Assembly: GCA_023432465.1 (NCBI GenBank)
Contig: JAEYUO010000034.1
Location: 1-64,000 of the forward strand
From: Planctomycetota bacterium
GTDB lineage: Bacteria; Planctomycetota; Phycisphaerae; Phycisphaerales; UBA1924
Length of the DNA stretch: 64,000 nt
Direction of reading: 5' to 3'
The position numbers and the translations under genes were made by a program. Each line of letters starts with the position of its first letter. Positions within the stretch are counted from its first letter, which is position 1. Below the pieces are notes generated by a model, which was not told where the DNA came from, did not search any database, and worked only from the letters and a program-made list of their open reading frames with translations. This document shows positions 44,601 through 51,209 of this stretch, piece by piece.

Positions 44601-44736
44601 CCGCCCGAGCCAGAAGCAGCAGTCTCAGCTGGCGGCCGAGCAGGGCGAGGGCGGGCTTGCGCGGCTTCGGAAGGCGAAGGAGCGGGCACGCGAGGACTTG
44701 AAGGATGAGGGCGGGGGGAACAGGAACGAGAACTGA
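41671..44736 (+). CDS. Large VWA/GATase-like membrane protein of the MoxR-BatA cluster
   Basis: 1021 aa. Two N-terminal transmembrane helices (about 18-35 and 46-64). The first VWA-type MIDAS motif DESES is at residues 82-86. A glutamine-amidotransferase-like domain follows (GRILIIAPDPAEVEPIERAL; YVHDLGGGLMMVGGPDSFGAGGW), then a second VWA-like region (HMIIMSDGDPTLSDQTLL). A transmembrane helix (about 870-890) and a charged, coiled Ala/Lys/Glu-rich cytoplasmic tail close the protein. This architecture recurs next to moxR and batA genes in planctomycetes and related phyla. ATG 41671 has GGAAGGAA upstream. The stop codon is the first base pair group of the 16-unit heptamer array. Confidence 0.82.
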   Translation: MTLAALSIGPFHFDQPTWLLLVPVCGLLALWIGRQTLSGMGTNSRRVALAIRIIVIVMIAGALAKPSWRRESENVNVTVVMDESESVPKPLRQTADAWLDEARKRFKPGDLMAKITAGRDAIVQVLPSPPNDAPDSITLGGTDATNLAEAGRLGMATKPADRANRLLFISDFNETVGDIRSFADTARAAGVPIDVIVLPYKYENEVIVDRVVVPSTARMGQNVNMRVLITALKQTTGKLSILINGETVDLDPSSPELSRHVALDEGLNALWVPISLPQAGPQTFRAVFEPDDAAADAIKENNESLAVTFVQSEGRILIIAPDPAEVEPIERALTESRIACEVRMPGQAPNSLVELQAFDGIIMVNTPADVIPMQLQEELKAYVHDLGGGLMMVGGPDSFGAGGWIGSPLADALPIKLDPPQKRQMPRGALALVMHSCEMPNGNYWAKQTGLSAINNLSRLDLIGIVEYSYSRGDTWVHPLSEVGNRTAATRAMNALTFGDAQVFDGMIQMAYDALRTAEAGSRHMIIMSDGDPTLSDQTLLAKCRAARISISTVMVYPHERSATGPSGQTMKNIADQTGGKFYPIVDQGQFAELPSIFIKEAQIVKRSLIWEGAPFAPSVVNAIAEPMRGLGGSVPAIQGYVVAADRDGLSIVTIRGKENDPILAHWQHGLGKAVAFTSDAGQRWARSWPSWGNYKAFWEGHARWMMRPGGSADMRVMTEDLGDKTRVVIEALDENGERLNFVRFMSRVVGPGNTGQPVELRQVGPGRYEGIFDSDRSGAYVANFKYIAPPDTPGGQPREGNLQAAVTRPFADEYRTLQDNGTLGRIIAEQTGGRIIDLSTNPGTVDLWLRDNLTMPVALRPIWLLVALLAIGLFLVDVAVRRVRIDPELIAAAIRRGMGKGKSRANEQMGNLMDARKRAQAGMAGKSASAEQREALRAAAKADASTAQAKFEATASELAGAKENLAMPSFDDSKPSRPSQKQQSQLAAEQGEGGLARLRKAKERAREDLKDEGGGNRNEN

Positions 44737-44846
44737 GTGCGGAGTGCGGAGTGCGGAGTGCGGAGTGCGGAGTGCGGAGTGCGGAGTGCGGAGTGCGGAG
44801 TGCGGAGTGCGGAGTGCGGAGTGCGGAGTGCGGAGTGCGGAGTGCG
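44735..44846. repeat. Sixteen perfect tandem copies of the heptamer GAGTGCG
   Basis: The array is exactly 112 bases, 16 uninterrupted copies of GAGTGCG, starting inside the stop codon TGA of the large VWA gene and ending 42 bases before moxR. On the other strand it could be read as an open repeat of seven residues (RTPHSAL), but this is a by-product of the period. It is not a CRISPR: the units are too short and have no spacers. Confidence 0.97.
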
Positions 44847-44888
44847 GATGAGTTGATCGTACAGGTCGAGTGACACAGCAAAGGATTC

Positions 44889-45932
44889 ATGCTCATGGCC
44901 ACCAAGAGTGACTTCATGCCGGACACCCCTGAGCGCGTCAAGCAGGCGTGCGAGGCGTTCCGCACCACGTTCCAGACGCTGCAATCCGAGATCGGCAAAG
45001 TCATCGTCGGCCACCGCGAGGTGGTGGATGCGACGCTGATCGGCCTGTTCGCCGGCGGCAACGTGCTGCTGGAGGGCGTGCCGGGGCTGGGCAAGACACT
45101 GCTGGTGCGAACGCTGGCCGAGAGCCTGACGCTGCCGTTCTCGCGCATCCAGTTCACTCCGGACCTGATGCCCGCGGACGTCATCGGCACGAACATCGTG
45201 ACCGAAGACCCCGAGACGGGCCGCCGCGGCTTTCAGTTTCAGAAGGGTCCGATCTTCGCGCAGATCGTGCTGGCCGATGAGATCAACCGAGCGACACCCA
45301 AGACGCAGTCGGCATTGCTGGAGGCGATGCAGGAGCGGAGCGTGACGGTGGCGGGCGTGACGTACAAACTGGACAAGCCGTTCTTCGTGCTGGCGACGCA
45401 GAACCCAATCGAGCAGGAGGGCACGTATCCGCTGCCCGAGGCGCAGATGGACCGGTTCATCTTCAAGATCAATGTCGGGTACTCGCAGCTTGATGACCTG
45501 ATGACGATCCTCGACCGGACCACGGGCGCGGCCACCCCTGAAGTGCAGAAGGTGCTGGACGGTCCGTCGATCATCGCGGCGCAGCAGCTCATCCGCGACT
45601 GCGTGGTGGCGCCGCATGTGAAGGAGTATGCGGCGAGGCTGGCGCTGGCGACGCAGCCGGGCGGGGAGTATGCACCGAACATCACGGGCAAGTATGTGCG
45701 GTGCGGCAGTTCGCCGCGAGGCGCGCAGGCGCTCTTGCTGGGCTCGAAGGTGAAGGCGCTGACGGATGGGCGGTTCCACGTCAGCTACAAGGACATCCAG
45801 GACATCGCGCTCTTGGCGCTGCGGCACAGGCTGATCCTGAACTTTGAGGCCGAGGCGGACCGTGTGAGCGCGGATGACATCGTGGCGAAGATCGTGGAGG
45901 CGACGCCGCGGGAGCCGGTGAAGGCGGTGTGA
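44889..45932 (+). CDS. MoxR-family AAA+ ATPase
   Basis: 347 aa. Walker A GVPGLGKT (63-70), Walker B IVLADEIN (Asp130, Glu131), sensor 1 region VLATQNPIEQEGTYPLPEAQMDRF, and the MoxR lid domain. MoxR proteins act as chaperone-like ATPases for VWA-domain partners, here probably the DUF58, BatA and large VWA proteins of the same run. AAGGA precedes; ATG 44889 and 44895 are both possible. Separated from its upstream neighbour by the heptamer array and from the DUF58 gene by an inserted GxxExxY unit. Confidence 0.93.
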   Translation: MLMATKSDFMPDTPERVKQACEAFRTTFQTLQSEIGKVIVGHREVVDATLIGLFAGGNVLLEGVPGLGKTLLVRTLAESLTLPFSRIQFTPDLMPADVIGTNIVTEDPETGRRGFQFQKGPIFAQIVLADEINRATPKTQSALLEAMQERSVTVAGVTYKLDKPFFVLATQNPIEQEGTYPLPEAQMDRFIFKINVGYSQLDDLMTILDRTTGAATPEVQKVLDGPSIIAAQQLIRDCVVAPHVKEYAARLALATQPGGEYAPNITGKYVRCGSSPRGAQALLLGSKVKALTDGRFHVSYKDIQDIALLALRHRLILNFEAEADRVSADDIVAKIVEATPREPVKAV

Positions 45933-45939
45933 AGAGGGA

Positions 45940-45981
45940 ACTTGAACGCAGAGGCACCGGAGAGCGCGGAGAGTCGCGGAG
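45940..45981 (+). repeat. Left terminal inverted repeat of mini-element 1
   Basis: Begins ACTTGAACGCAGAGG and runs to CGCGGAG; pairs with 46430-46471 at 36 of 42 positions without gaps. Confidence 0.85.
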
Positions 45982-45987
45982 GAAGCC

Positions 45988-46476
45988 ATGGATGTGAAGC
46001 CATCATCAGGCGGGCGCGTCGAGGTTCCCGAAGCTTGGAATCGAGTGACAGAACAGATCATCTCCGCTGCGATTGAGGTGCACTCGATCCTTGGCCCTGG
46101 CTTGCTCGAGAGTCTTTACGAAGCGGCTATGGAGTACGAGCTCAAGCGCGCGGGCCTGGTTGTTGCGAGACAACGACCCTTGCGAATGACGTACAAGGAG
46201 ATTGTGCTCGGCGATATGAAACTCGATTTGATTGTTGACGATTTGGTTGTGGTGGAACTCAAGGCCATCGAGAAGATCCACCCGGTCCACCTTGCACAGC
46301 TGCTCTCGTACCTTCGATCCGCTGACATGCCGCTCGGCCTGCTCATCAACTTCAATCACACCCGGCTTGTGGACGGCCTTCACCGCCGGATCAATCCTGA
46401 CTCGACCCGTCTTCTCTCCCCAGTCTCTTCTCCGCGCCACTCTGCGCTCTCGGGTACCTCAGCGTTCAAGTCCTAA
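45988..46476 (+). CDS. GxxExxY family protein (PD-(D/E)XK nuclease-like)
   Basis: 162 aa. Family signature GLLESLY (Gly38, Glu41, Tyr44) in HSILGPGLLESLYEAAMEYEL. The PD-(D/E)XK-like catalytic set is LDLIVDDLVVVELKA with Asp80, Glu90 and Lys92. After the conserved SYLRSADMPLGLLINFN segment the reading frame runs into the right terminal repeat; the last 12 or so residues (HSALSGTSAFKS) are repeat-encoded, and the stop overlaps its end. The family's biochemical role is not established. Paralogue of the gene at 47550-48047, about 50% identical by eye in the core. It sits between moxR and DUF58 genes, on the same strand. Confidence 0.88.
   Translation: MDVKPSSGGRVEVPEAWNRVTEQIISAAIEVHSILGPGLLESLYEAAMEYELKRAGLVVARQRPLRMTYKEIVLGDMKLDLIVDDLVVVELKAIEKIHPVHLAQLLSYLRSADMPLGLLINFNHTRLVDGLHRRINPDSTRLLSPVSSPRHSALSGTSAFKS
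46430..46471 (-). repeat. Right terminal inverted repeat of mini-element 1
   Basis: Reverse complement begins ACTTGAACGCTGAGG. It forms the 3' end of the GxxExxY gene and ends 7 bases before the DUF58 start codon. Confidence 0.85.
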
Positions 46477-46478
46477 CC

Positions 46479-47462
46479 ATGCTCCGAACACCCAACATCA
46501 AGAGACCGGAGCGGCTGGATGATCTGCTCGAGCCCTCGCTCATGTCGCGCCTCGGCCAGCTCGACGTCTCCAGCCGCAAGATCTTCGCCGGCAAGCTCAA
46601 GGGCGAGCGGCGGTCCAAGAAGCGCGGGCAGAGCGTCGAGTTCGCCGATCACCGGCCGTATGTCGTCGGCGATGACCTGCGGCACATCGACTGGAACATC
46701 TATGGGCGCTTGGACCGCCTGTTCCTGAAGCTCTTCCTGGAAGAGGAAGACCTGTCGCTGCACGTTGTGGTGGATTGCTCGACCAGCATGGATGCGGGCG
46801 AGCCCAACAAGTTTTTCTTCTGCCAGCGGCTCGCGGCGAGCCTGGCGTATATCGGTCTTGTCAACCTCAACCGCGTGGCGATCTCGGCAATCGGCGAACG
46901 GATCGAGACGGTGCGTGTCGATGGCGCAGCGCCGGCAGCGCCACCCACACCCGAGGACGCGGCGAGCGGGCTGGTCTCCACGCTGCGCGACCTCCGCGGC
47001 CGTCGCAGACTGGACGACATCTCTCGCTATCTCTGCGGACTTGAACCCATCGGCGGGACACGCTTCACCGATGCGTGCAAGCGGATCGCGCTCACGCGTC
47101 GCGGCAAGGGCGTGATGATCGTGCTGTCGGACTTCATGGTGAAGGAGGGGTATGAGACGGGACTTCGACTGCTCCGCGGGCATGGGTACGACCTGTTCGC
47201 CATCCAGGTGCTCAGCCCGCAGGAGATGGAGCCCAACATCGGCGGCGACCTGCGCCTGAAGGACATGGAAGACGGCGACACGGCGGAGGTGACGATCACC
47301 GCGCCGCTGCTGAAGAAGTACAAGGCAACGCTGAACGCCTATTGCAACCGGCTGCACGAGTTTTGCGCCCAGCGCGACATCGTGCACATGACGGTGAAGA
47401 GCGATACGCCGATCGACACGCTGGTACTGGATTACCTGCGGCGGAGGGGGTTGTTGAAGTAA
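46479..47462 (+). CDS. DUF58 protein (VWA-like) of the MoxR cluster
   Basis: 327 aa. The DUF58 signature is VEFADHRPYVVGDDLRHIDWNIYGRLDRLFLKLFLEEEDLSLHVVVDCSTSMD, in which DCSTS is a MIDAS-like metal site. The rest is a VWA-like fold (GVMIVLSDFMVKEGYETGLRLLRGHGYDLFAIQVLSPQE). It is the usual partner of MoxR and BatA. The start ATG 46479 follows the right repeat of the first mini-element by 7 bases; no ribosome site is visible there. Efficient translation may depend on coupling to the GxxExxY stop, 2 bases upstream (TAACCATG). Confidence 0.9.
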   Translation: MLRTPNIKRPERLDDLLEPSLMSRLGQLDVSSRKIFAGKLKGERRSKKRGQSVEFADHRPYVVGDDLRHIDWNIYGRLDRLFLKLFLEEEDLSLHVVVDCSTSMDAGEPNKFFFCQRLAASLAYIGLVNLNRVAISAIGERIETVRVDGAAPAAPPTPEDAASGLVSTLRDLRGRRRLDDISRYLCGLEPIGGTRFTDACKRIALTRRGKGVMIVLSDFMVKEGYETGLRLLRGHGYDLFAIQVLSPQEMEPNIGGDLRLKDMEDGDTAEVTITAPLLKKYKATLNAYCNRLHEFCAQRDIVHMTVKSDTPIDTLVLDYLRRRGLLK

Positions 47463-47478
47463 GGAAGGACGGGAACAG

Positions 47479-47497
47479 GGAACTCAGAGAAGCAGAG
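47479..47497 (+). repeat. Left terminal repeat core of mini-element 2
   Basis: GGAACTCAGAGAAGCAGAG, perfectly inverted at 48084-48102. Confidence 0.9.
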
Positions 47498-47549
47498 AGA
47501 GTGGAGAACAGCAGAGGCAGATTTGAAGGACGAGAAGCACAGGCCAGAC

Positions 47550-48047
47550 ATGAACACCGAATCTCTGAGAGTGATTCCGGCAGCATGGAACGAGGTGACG
47601 CGCGAGATTATCGCCGCGGCCATCGAGGTTCACTCTGTTCTCGGCCCGGGTTTGCTTGAGAGGCTTTACGAGGATGCGTTTGCTTACGAGCTCGTCGAAC
47701 GAGGCCTGCGGCTGGAACGCCAAAGGCCGATTCGCCTCCGATACAAGGCGATCGACATCGGCGACCTGCGCATCGACTTGGTCGTCGAGAGTCTCGTCGT
47801 CATTGAACTCAAGGCCATCGAGCGCGTTTTGGATGTGCATCGCGCTCAGTTGCTCTCGTATCTCCGCTCGGCTGATCTTCCACTCGGCCTCCTCATCAAC
47901 TTCAACGAAGCGCGTGTGCGAGACGGCATGGCTCGAATCGTGAATCCGCACGCCGCGGCCATGCGACAACTCCCTTCCCTTGCCGCACCCGGCACTCCCG
48001 CTCAGATCCGCCTGCGCTTTTCAGAGGATGCCAATGGTTGCATCTAA
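47550..48047 (+). CDS. GxxExxY family protein (PD-(D/E)XK nuclease-like), second copy
   Basis: 165 aa. GLLERLY signature (Gly34, Glu37, Tyr40) and IDLVVESLVVIELKA with Asp76, Glu86 and Lys88 as the nuclease-like set. Conserved SYLRSADLPLGLLINFNEARVRDG near the end. ATG 47550 (MNTESLRVIP) is chosen because it aligns with the other copy; an in-frame start lies 27 bases upstream. Unlike copy 1, the stop is 36 bases before the right repeat. Paralogue of 45988-46476. Confidence 0.88.
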   Translation: MNTESLRVIPAAWNEVTREIIAAAIEVHSVLGPGLLERLYEDAFAYELVERGLRLERQRPIRLRYKAIDIGDLRIDLVVESLVVIELKAIERVLDVHRAQLLSYLRSADLPLGLLINFNEARVRDGMARIVNPHAAAMRQLPSLAAPGTPAQIRLRFSEDANGCI

Positions 48048-48083
48048 TCCGTCAGCCCTTCCGACTCCGCGTTCCTCTGCTCG

Positions 48084-48102
48084 CTCTGCTTCTCTGAGTT
48101 CC
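48084..48102 (-). repeat. Right terminal repeat core of mini-element 2
   Basis: Reverse complement of the left core; it lies 32 bases before the batA start. Confidence 0.9.
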
Positions 48103-48134
48103 TTCCGATTTGTGTTCCTTCCGGACGAGACCGA

Positions 48135-50315
48135 ATGACCTTTGCCACACCCATCCTCGCCGGAATCGCCGCGGCCATCGCCGTGCCGGCGCTCATCATC
48201 CTGTACTTCCTGAAGCTGCGCCGGCGCGACATGGAGGTCTCGACCACGCTGCTGTGGAAGAAGGCCATCCAGGACCTGCAGGCCAATGCGCCGTTTCAGA
48301 AGCTCCGCAACAACATCCTGCTGTTCCTGCAGCTCTTGATTCTGGCCGCGGTGCTGCTGGCGATCTCGCAGCCGGAGTTCAAGGCCGCGGGGCAGACCAA
48401 CGCGCGGCACCTCATCATCATCGACAACTCGGCGAGCATGAACGCGACGGATGGGGAGCCCGCGCCGACCGGCGCACCGGCCGACACGCCGGGGGCAACG
48501 CGGCTTGAGGCGGCCAAGAAGCGGGCGATCAAGCTGGTCGAGGGATTGAAGGAGCCGGGACTGTTTGATGACAAGGGCGAGGAGGCGATGGTGATCGCCT
48601 TCAACACCAGCGCACAGGTGCTGCAGACTTTCACCACCAACAAGAACGATCTTCAGAACGCGATCGAGTCGATCAAGCCGACTGATGCCCCCGGCTCGCT
48701 TGCGCGGTGCTGGGCTCTGGCGGAGGCGTACACGGGCAAGGTGAAGTTCGAGGAAGGCGAGAACGCGGGATTCGTACCGGTCGTCGCGGGCGCCACGATC
48801 CACCTGATGACCGACGGCCGCCTGACGGACCTTGAAAAGGTCGAGCGCGGCCAGACCGATGCGATCATCTATCACCGTCTCGGTGAGTCCGAAGCGCCCA
48901 ACGTGGGCATCACCGGCCTGCGCGCCGAACGCGCCTTCGACAACCCGCTGCGCCTCTCGATCTTCGTCGGCCTGCAATCAACCGACCGCGTCGAGCGCAC
49001 GGTCGATGTCGAGCTCATTATCGATGGGCAGATCAGCAACGTGCGGGATGTCACGGTCGGCGCGGCGAAGCTAAAGGACGGCCTGCCCCCGGCGGAGGAG
49101 GGCCAGCCCGACCCTGCCGCATCGGGGGAGAACTGGATGCCGGGGCTGGGCGGGTTTGTGTTCCCGATCGACCGGCCCGAGGGCGGCATCGCGACGGTCC
49201 GCGTCAGCAGCTCCGGGGCTGACTCGCTCCCCACCGACAATGTCGGGTATGTCGTCATCCCGCCCGCCAAGCGGCTCTCCGTCGCGCTCGTGACCGAGGG
49301 GAGCCTGTTCATCCAGTCCGCATTCCGCGGCATGAAGCTCTCGCAGCTTGATGTCATCCGGCCGGCCGACTTCCAGAAGCTGCTGGATGAGGGCAGGACC
49401 GGGCAGTACGACGTGTTCGTCTTTGATCGCTGGCTGCCGGATGTGAAGGTCAATGCCGCCGCGGCGCCCGAAACCGCGCCGGGCGGTGCGGCGTCATCAC
49501 CGACCGCCACGCGCACGGCGGGCCTGCCGCCGGGGCGGAGCGTGGTGATCGGTGTCGTTCCGCCTGCGCCGCTGGGCGTGACGGACCTTGGCCCGGAGCC
49601 GGAGGGGGCGATCATCGTGGACTATCGGCGCGATCACCCGTCGCTGGCGCTGTCGGCGATCGACAAGATCAACATCACCAAGTTCCGGCGGGTGGCGATC
49701 GAGCCTGACACGCCGGTGCGCGCGATCGCGACATCCGACAAGGGACCGGCGGTGGTCGAGGTGTCCGATTCCAACGTTCTGGCGATCGTCGTTCCGTGGG
49801 ACGTGATCGACTCGGACTGGTGCTTCGACCCGGGCTGGGTGCTGTTCCTCGCGGGGAGCGTGCTGTATCTCTCGGATGCCGGCGCGGGCGCAACGGGCGA
49901 GTCGGTCCGGCCCGGCGACACGCTGCGGACACGCATCCCGCTGGGCGCGAGTGATGTGCGGGTCTCGCTTCCGGATAACTCGCGCGTGCAGGTCGAGCCC
50001 GCAAGCGATGGCTCGGTGGCGTTTGGCCCGGTGATCAGCAATGGGATCTACACGGTCTCGTGGTTGGGCGCGGCGGCGGCGGCGGACTTCTCCGGCGAGG
50101 GCCGGGTTCGACGGCCGATCGCGGCGAACCTGACGGATCCGAACGAATCCGACATCGGCTCGGCGATGACGCTCGCGCTGGCGAATGATGAGGTGGCGGC
50201 CCGAAGCGACGAGGAGACCACGCTCACGCGGAAGCTCTGGCCGTACCTGCTGCTGGCCGCGCTCGCAATCATCATGCTGGAGTGGTGGGTGTACAACCGG
50301 AAGGTGGCGATCTGA
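48135..50315 (+). CDS. BatA-like protein, VWA domain with membrane anchors
   Basis: 726 aa. The N-terminus FATPILAGIAAAIAVPALIILYFLKLRRRDMEVSTTLLW is the BatA signature, with two transmembrane helices (about 7-27, 60-78). The VWA MIDAS motif DNSAS is at 97-101. Later regions have no clear fold (RLSVALVTEGSLFIQSAFRGM, DVFVFDRWLPDV). A C-terminal helix (LWPYLLLAALAIIMLEWWVY) anchors it again. BatA proteins are linked to MoxR in envelope stress tolerance by family association. Start ATG 48135 has only a weak ribosome site; it follows the second mini-element by 32 bases. Confidence 0.86.
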   Translation: MTFATPILAGIAAAIAVPALIILYFLKLRRRDMEVSTTLLWKKAIQDLQANAPFQKLRNNILLFLQLLILAAVLLAISQPEFKAAGQTNARHLIIIDNSASMNATDGEPAPTGAPADTPGATRLEAAKKRAIKLVEGLKEPGLFDDKGEEAMVIAFNTSAQVLQTFTTNKNDLQNAIESIKPTDAPGSLARCWALAEAYTGKVKFEEGENAGFVPVVAGATIHLMTDGRLTDLEKVERGQTDAIIYHRLGESEAPNVGITGLRAERAFDNPLRLSIFVGLQSTDRVERTVDVELIIDGQISNVRDVTVGAAKLKDGLPPAEEGQPDPAASGENWMPGLGGFVFPIDRPEGGIATVRVSSSGADSLPTDNVGYVVIPPAKRLSVALVTEGSLFIQSAFRGMKLSQLDVIRPADFQKLLDEGRTGQYDVFVFDRWLPDVKVNAAAAPETAPGGAASSPTATRTAGLPPGRSVVIGVVPPAPLGVTDLGPEPEGAIIVDYRRDHPSLALSAIDKINITKFRRVAIEPDTPVRAIATSDKGPAVVEVSDSNVLAIVVPWDVIDSDWCFDPGWVLFLAGSVLYLSDAGAGATGESVRPGDTLRTRIPLGASDVRVSLPDNSRVQVEPASDGSVAFGPVISNGIYTVSWLGAAAAADFSGEGRVRRPIAANLTDPNESDIGSAMTLALANDEVAARSDEETTLTRKLWPYLLLAALAIIMLEWWVYNRKVAI

Positions 50316-50320
50316 AAGAG

Positions 50321-50349
50321 TTCACCGCCGAGGCACGGAGAACATGAAG
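50321..50349. repeat. Orphan GxxExxY-type repeat motif after batA
   Basis: TTCACCGCCGAGGCACGGAG and a few following bases resemble the GCAGAGGCACCGGAGAG part of the left repeat of element 1. No GxxExxY gene is adjacent. Confidence 0.5.
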
Positions 50350-50357
50350 AATCTCCC

Positions 50358-51044
50358 TTACCGCCACACCACCACCTCTCCCAACGGCTTCCTCTGAATG
50401 TCCGGCACCACACAGTTCTCCGCCGGATACCCCACCGGGATCAACAGGAACGGCCGCTCGTGCTCGGGACGCTGAAGAATCTCGCCCAAGAACGCCATCG
50501 GGCTGGGAGTGTGCGTCAAGGAAGCCAGTCCGGCATGGTGAATGGCCGCGAGCAGCATCCCCGTGGCGATGCCGACGCTCTCGTTGACGTAGTACACCTG
50601 CCCGCCCTCATCGGTCTTCATCAGCTTGAAGACCACGATCAGCCACGGCGCGACCTCCAGGAACGCCTTGTCCGGTGTGGTGTCGAACGGCTCCAGGTCC
50701 TTCAACCATTCCGCATTCGCCTTCCGCGAATAGAACTCGCGTTCCTCTGCCTCCGCGCCTTCGCGGATCTTCTTCTTGAGCCCCGGGTCGCTCACGCACA
50801 CGAACCGCCACGGCTGCTTGTTGGCCCCGCTGGGCGCCGTCCCCGCGGCGAGACAGATGGCCTCGATCGCCTCGCGCTCCACGGGCCGGTCCGAGAAGAA
50901 CCGAACGCTGCGGCGCTGCCGCATGACCTCATAGAACCGCCGCGCATGCTCCGCGGCTGTCCCCGGTCGGGGCCGATAGGGCGCGAGCGGCACGTGCGGT
51001 GCCCGGTCCCCGCGTCCTGCCGTCGGTCCTGCCTTGGTATCCAT
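50358..51044 (-). CDS. Nitroreductase-family flavoprotein
   Basis: 228 aa, FMN-dependent oxidoreductase. RQRRSVRFFSDRPV (FMN phosphate binding), GTAPSGANKQPWRFVCVSD, NESVGIATGMLLAAIHHAGLASLTHTPSPMAFL and LIPVGYPAE are the expected motifs. The sequence is close in style to the iodotyrosine-deiodinase-like branch (NEAVAIGAGMLL-type helix), but the substrate cannot be read. Start ATG 51042-51044 with GGAGG 8 bases upstream; an upstream in-frame extension of 21 residues lacks homology. Convergent with batA; the orphan repeat motif lies between. Confidence 0.88.
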   Translation of the reverse strand: MDTKAGPTAGRGDRAPHVPLAPYRPRPGTAAEHARRFYEVMRQRRSVRFFSDRPVEREAIEAICLAAGTAPSGANKQPWRFVCVSDPGLKKKIREGAEAEEREFYSRKANAEWLKDLEPFDTTPDKAFLEVAPWLIVVFKLMKTDEGGQVYYVNESVGIATGMLLAAIHHAGLASLTHTPSPMAFLGEILQRPEHERPFLLIPVGYPAENCVVPDIQRKPLGEVVVWR

Positions 51045-51209
51045 CGCACTGCCTCCAGCGTCCGCACCCACCCACCCCGGTCCCCTTTTCTTCCCACGAG
51101 CACACAAACACCCATCCGCGGTGTCTTGATGGTGGGCCCTTCCACAGTCTGGTCAACAACTCCCGCCGCGGCACGGTTTCGCGGCTACAGCCTATCAGGA
51201 GCGGATTCC

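Larger units (their letters stand above)
45940..46471 (+). mobile_element. Putative mini-element 1: GxxExxY gene with terminal inverted repeats
   Basis: 532-base unit inside the moxR-DUF58-batA operon. The outer 42 bases at each end (45940-45981 and 46430-46471) are inverted copies with 36 identities; both begin ACTTGAACGC and share GAGAGCGC and CGCGGAG. The left repeat ends in GGAGGA, which serves as ribosome site for the gene 5 bases later. The right repeat encodes the last codons of that gene. No target-site duplication is evident. The same-strand orientation keeps the operon readable. There is no transposase. Confidence 0.7.
47479..48102 (+). mobile_element. Putative mini-element 2: GxxExxY gene with terminal inverted repeats
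   Basis: 624-base unit between the DUF58 and batA genes. The 19-base core GGAACTCAGAGAAGCAGAG at 47479-47497 is repeated perfectly in inverted orientation at 48084-48102. Similarity continues inward with small indels (GAG, GAAC, AGAG words) for about 20 bases. The word content resembles the repeats of element 1, but the sequences are not copies. The unit lies in the direction of the operon. No transposase is present. Confidence 0.65.

Noticed and set aside
44735..44846. CRISPR array
   Set aside because: Units are seven bases with no spacers and no cas gene is nearby.
44738..44850. Protein-coding repeat (RTPHSAL) on the minus strand
   Set aside because: A 7-base period read in triplets always gives a 7-residue repeat; it is antisense to the moxR leader and has no start or ribosome site.
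45988..48047. GxxExxY genes as normal parts of the MoxR cluster
   Set aside because: Each is enclosed by its own inverted repeats, and MoxR-DUF58-BatA genes elsewhere are usually adjacent; normal operon membership does not explain the repeats.
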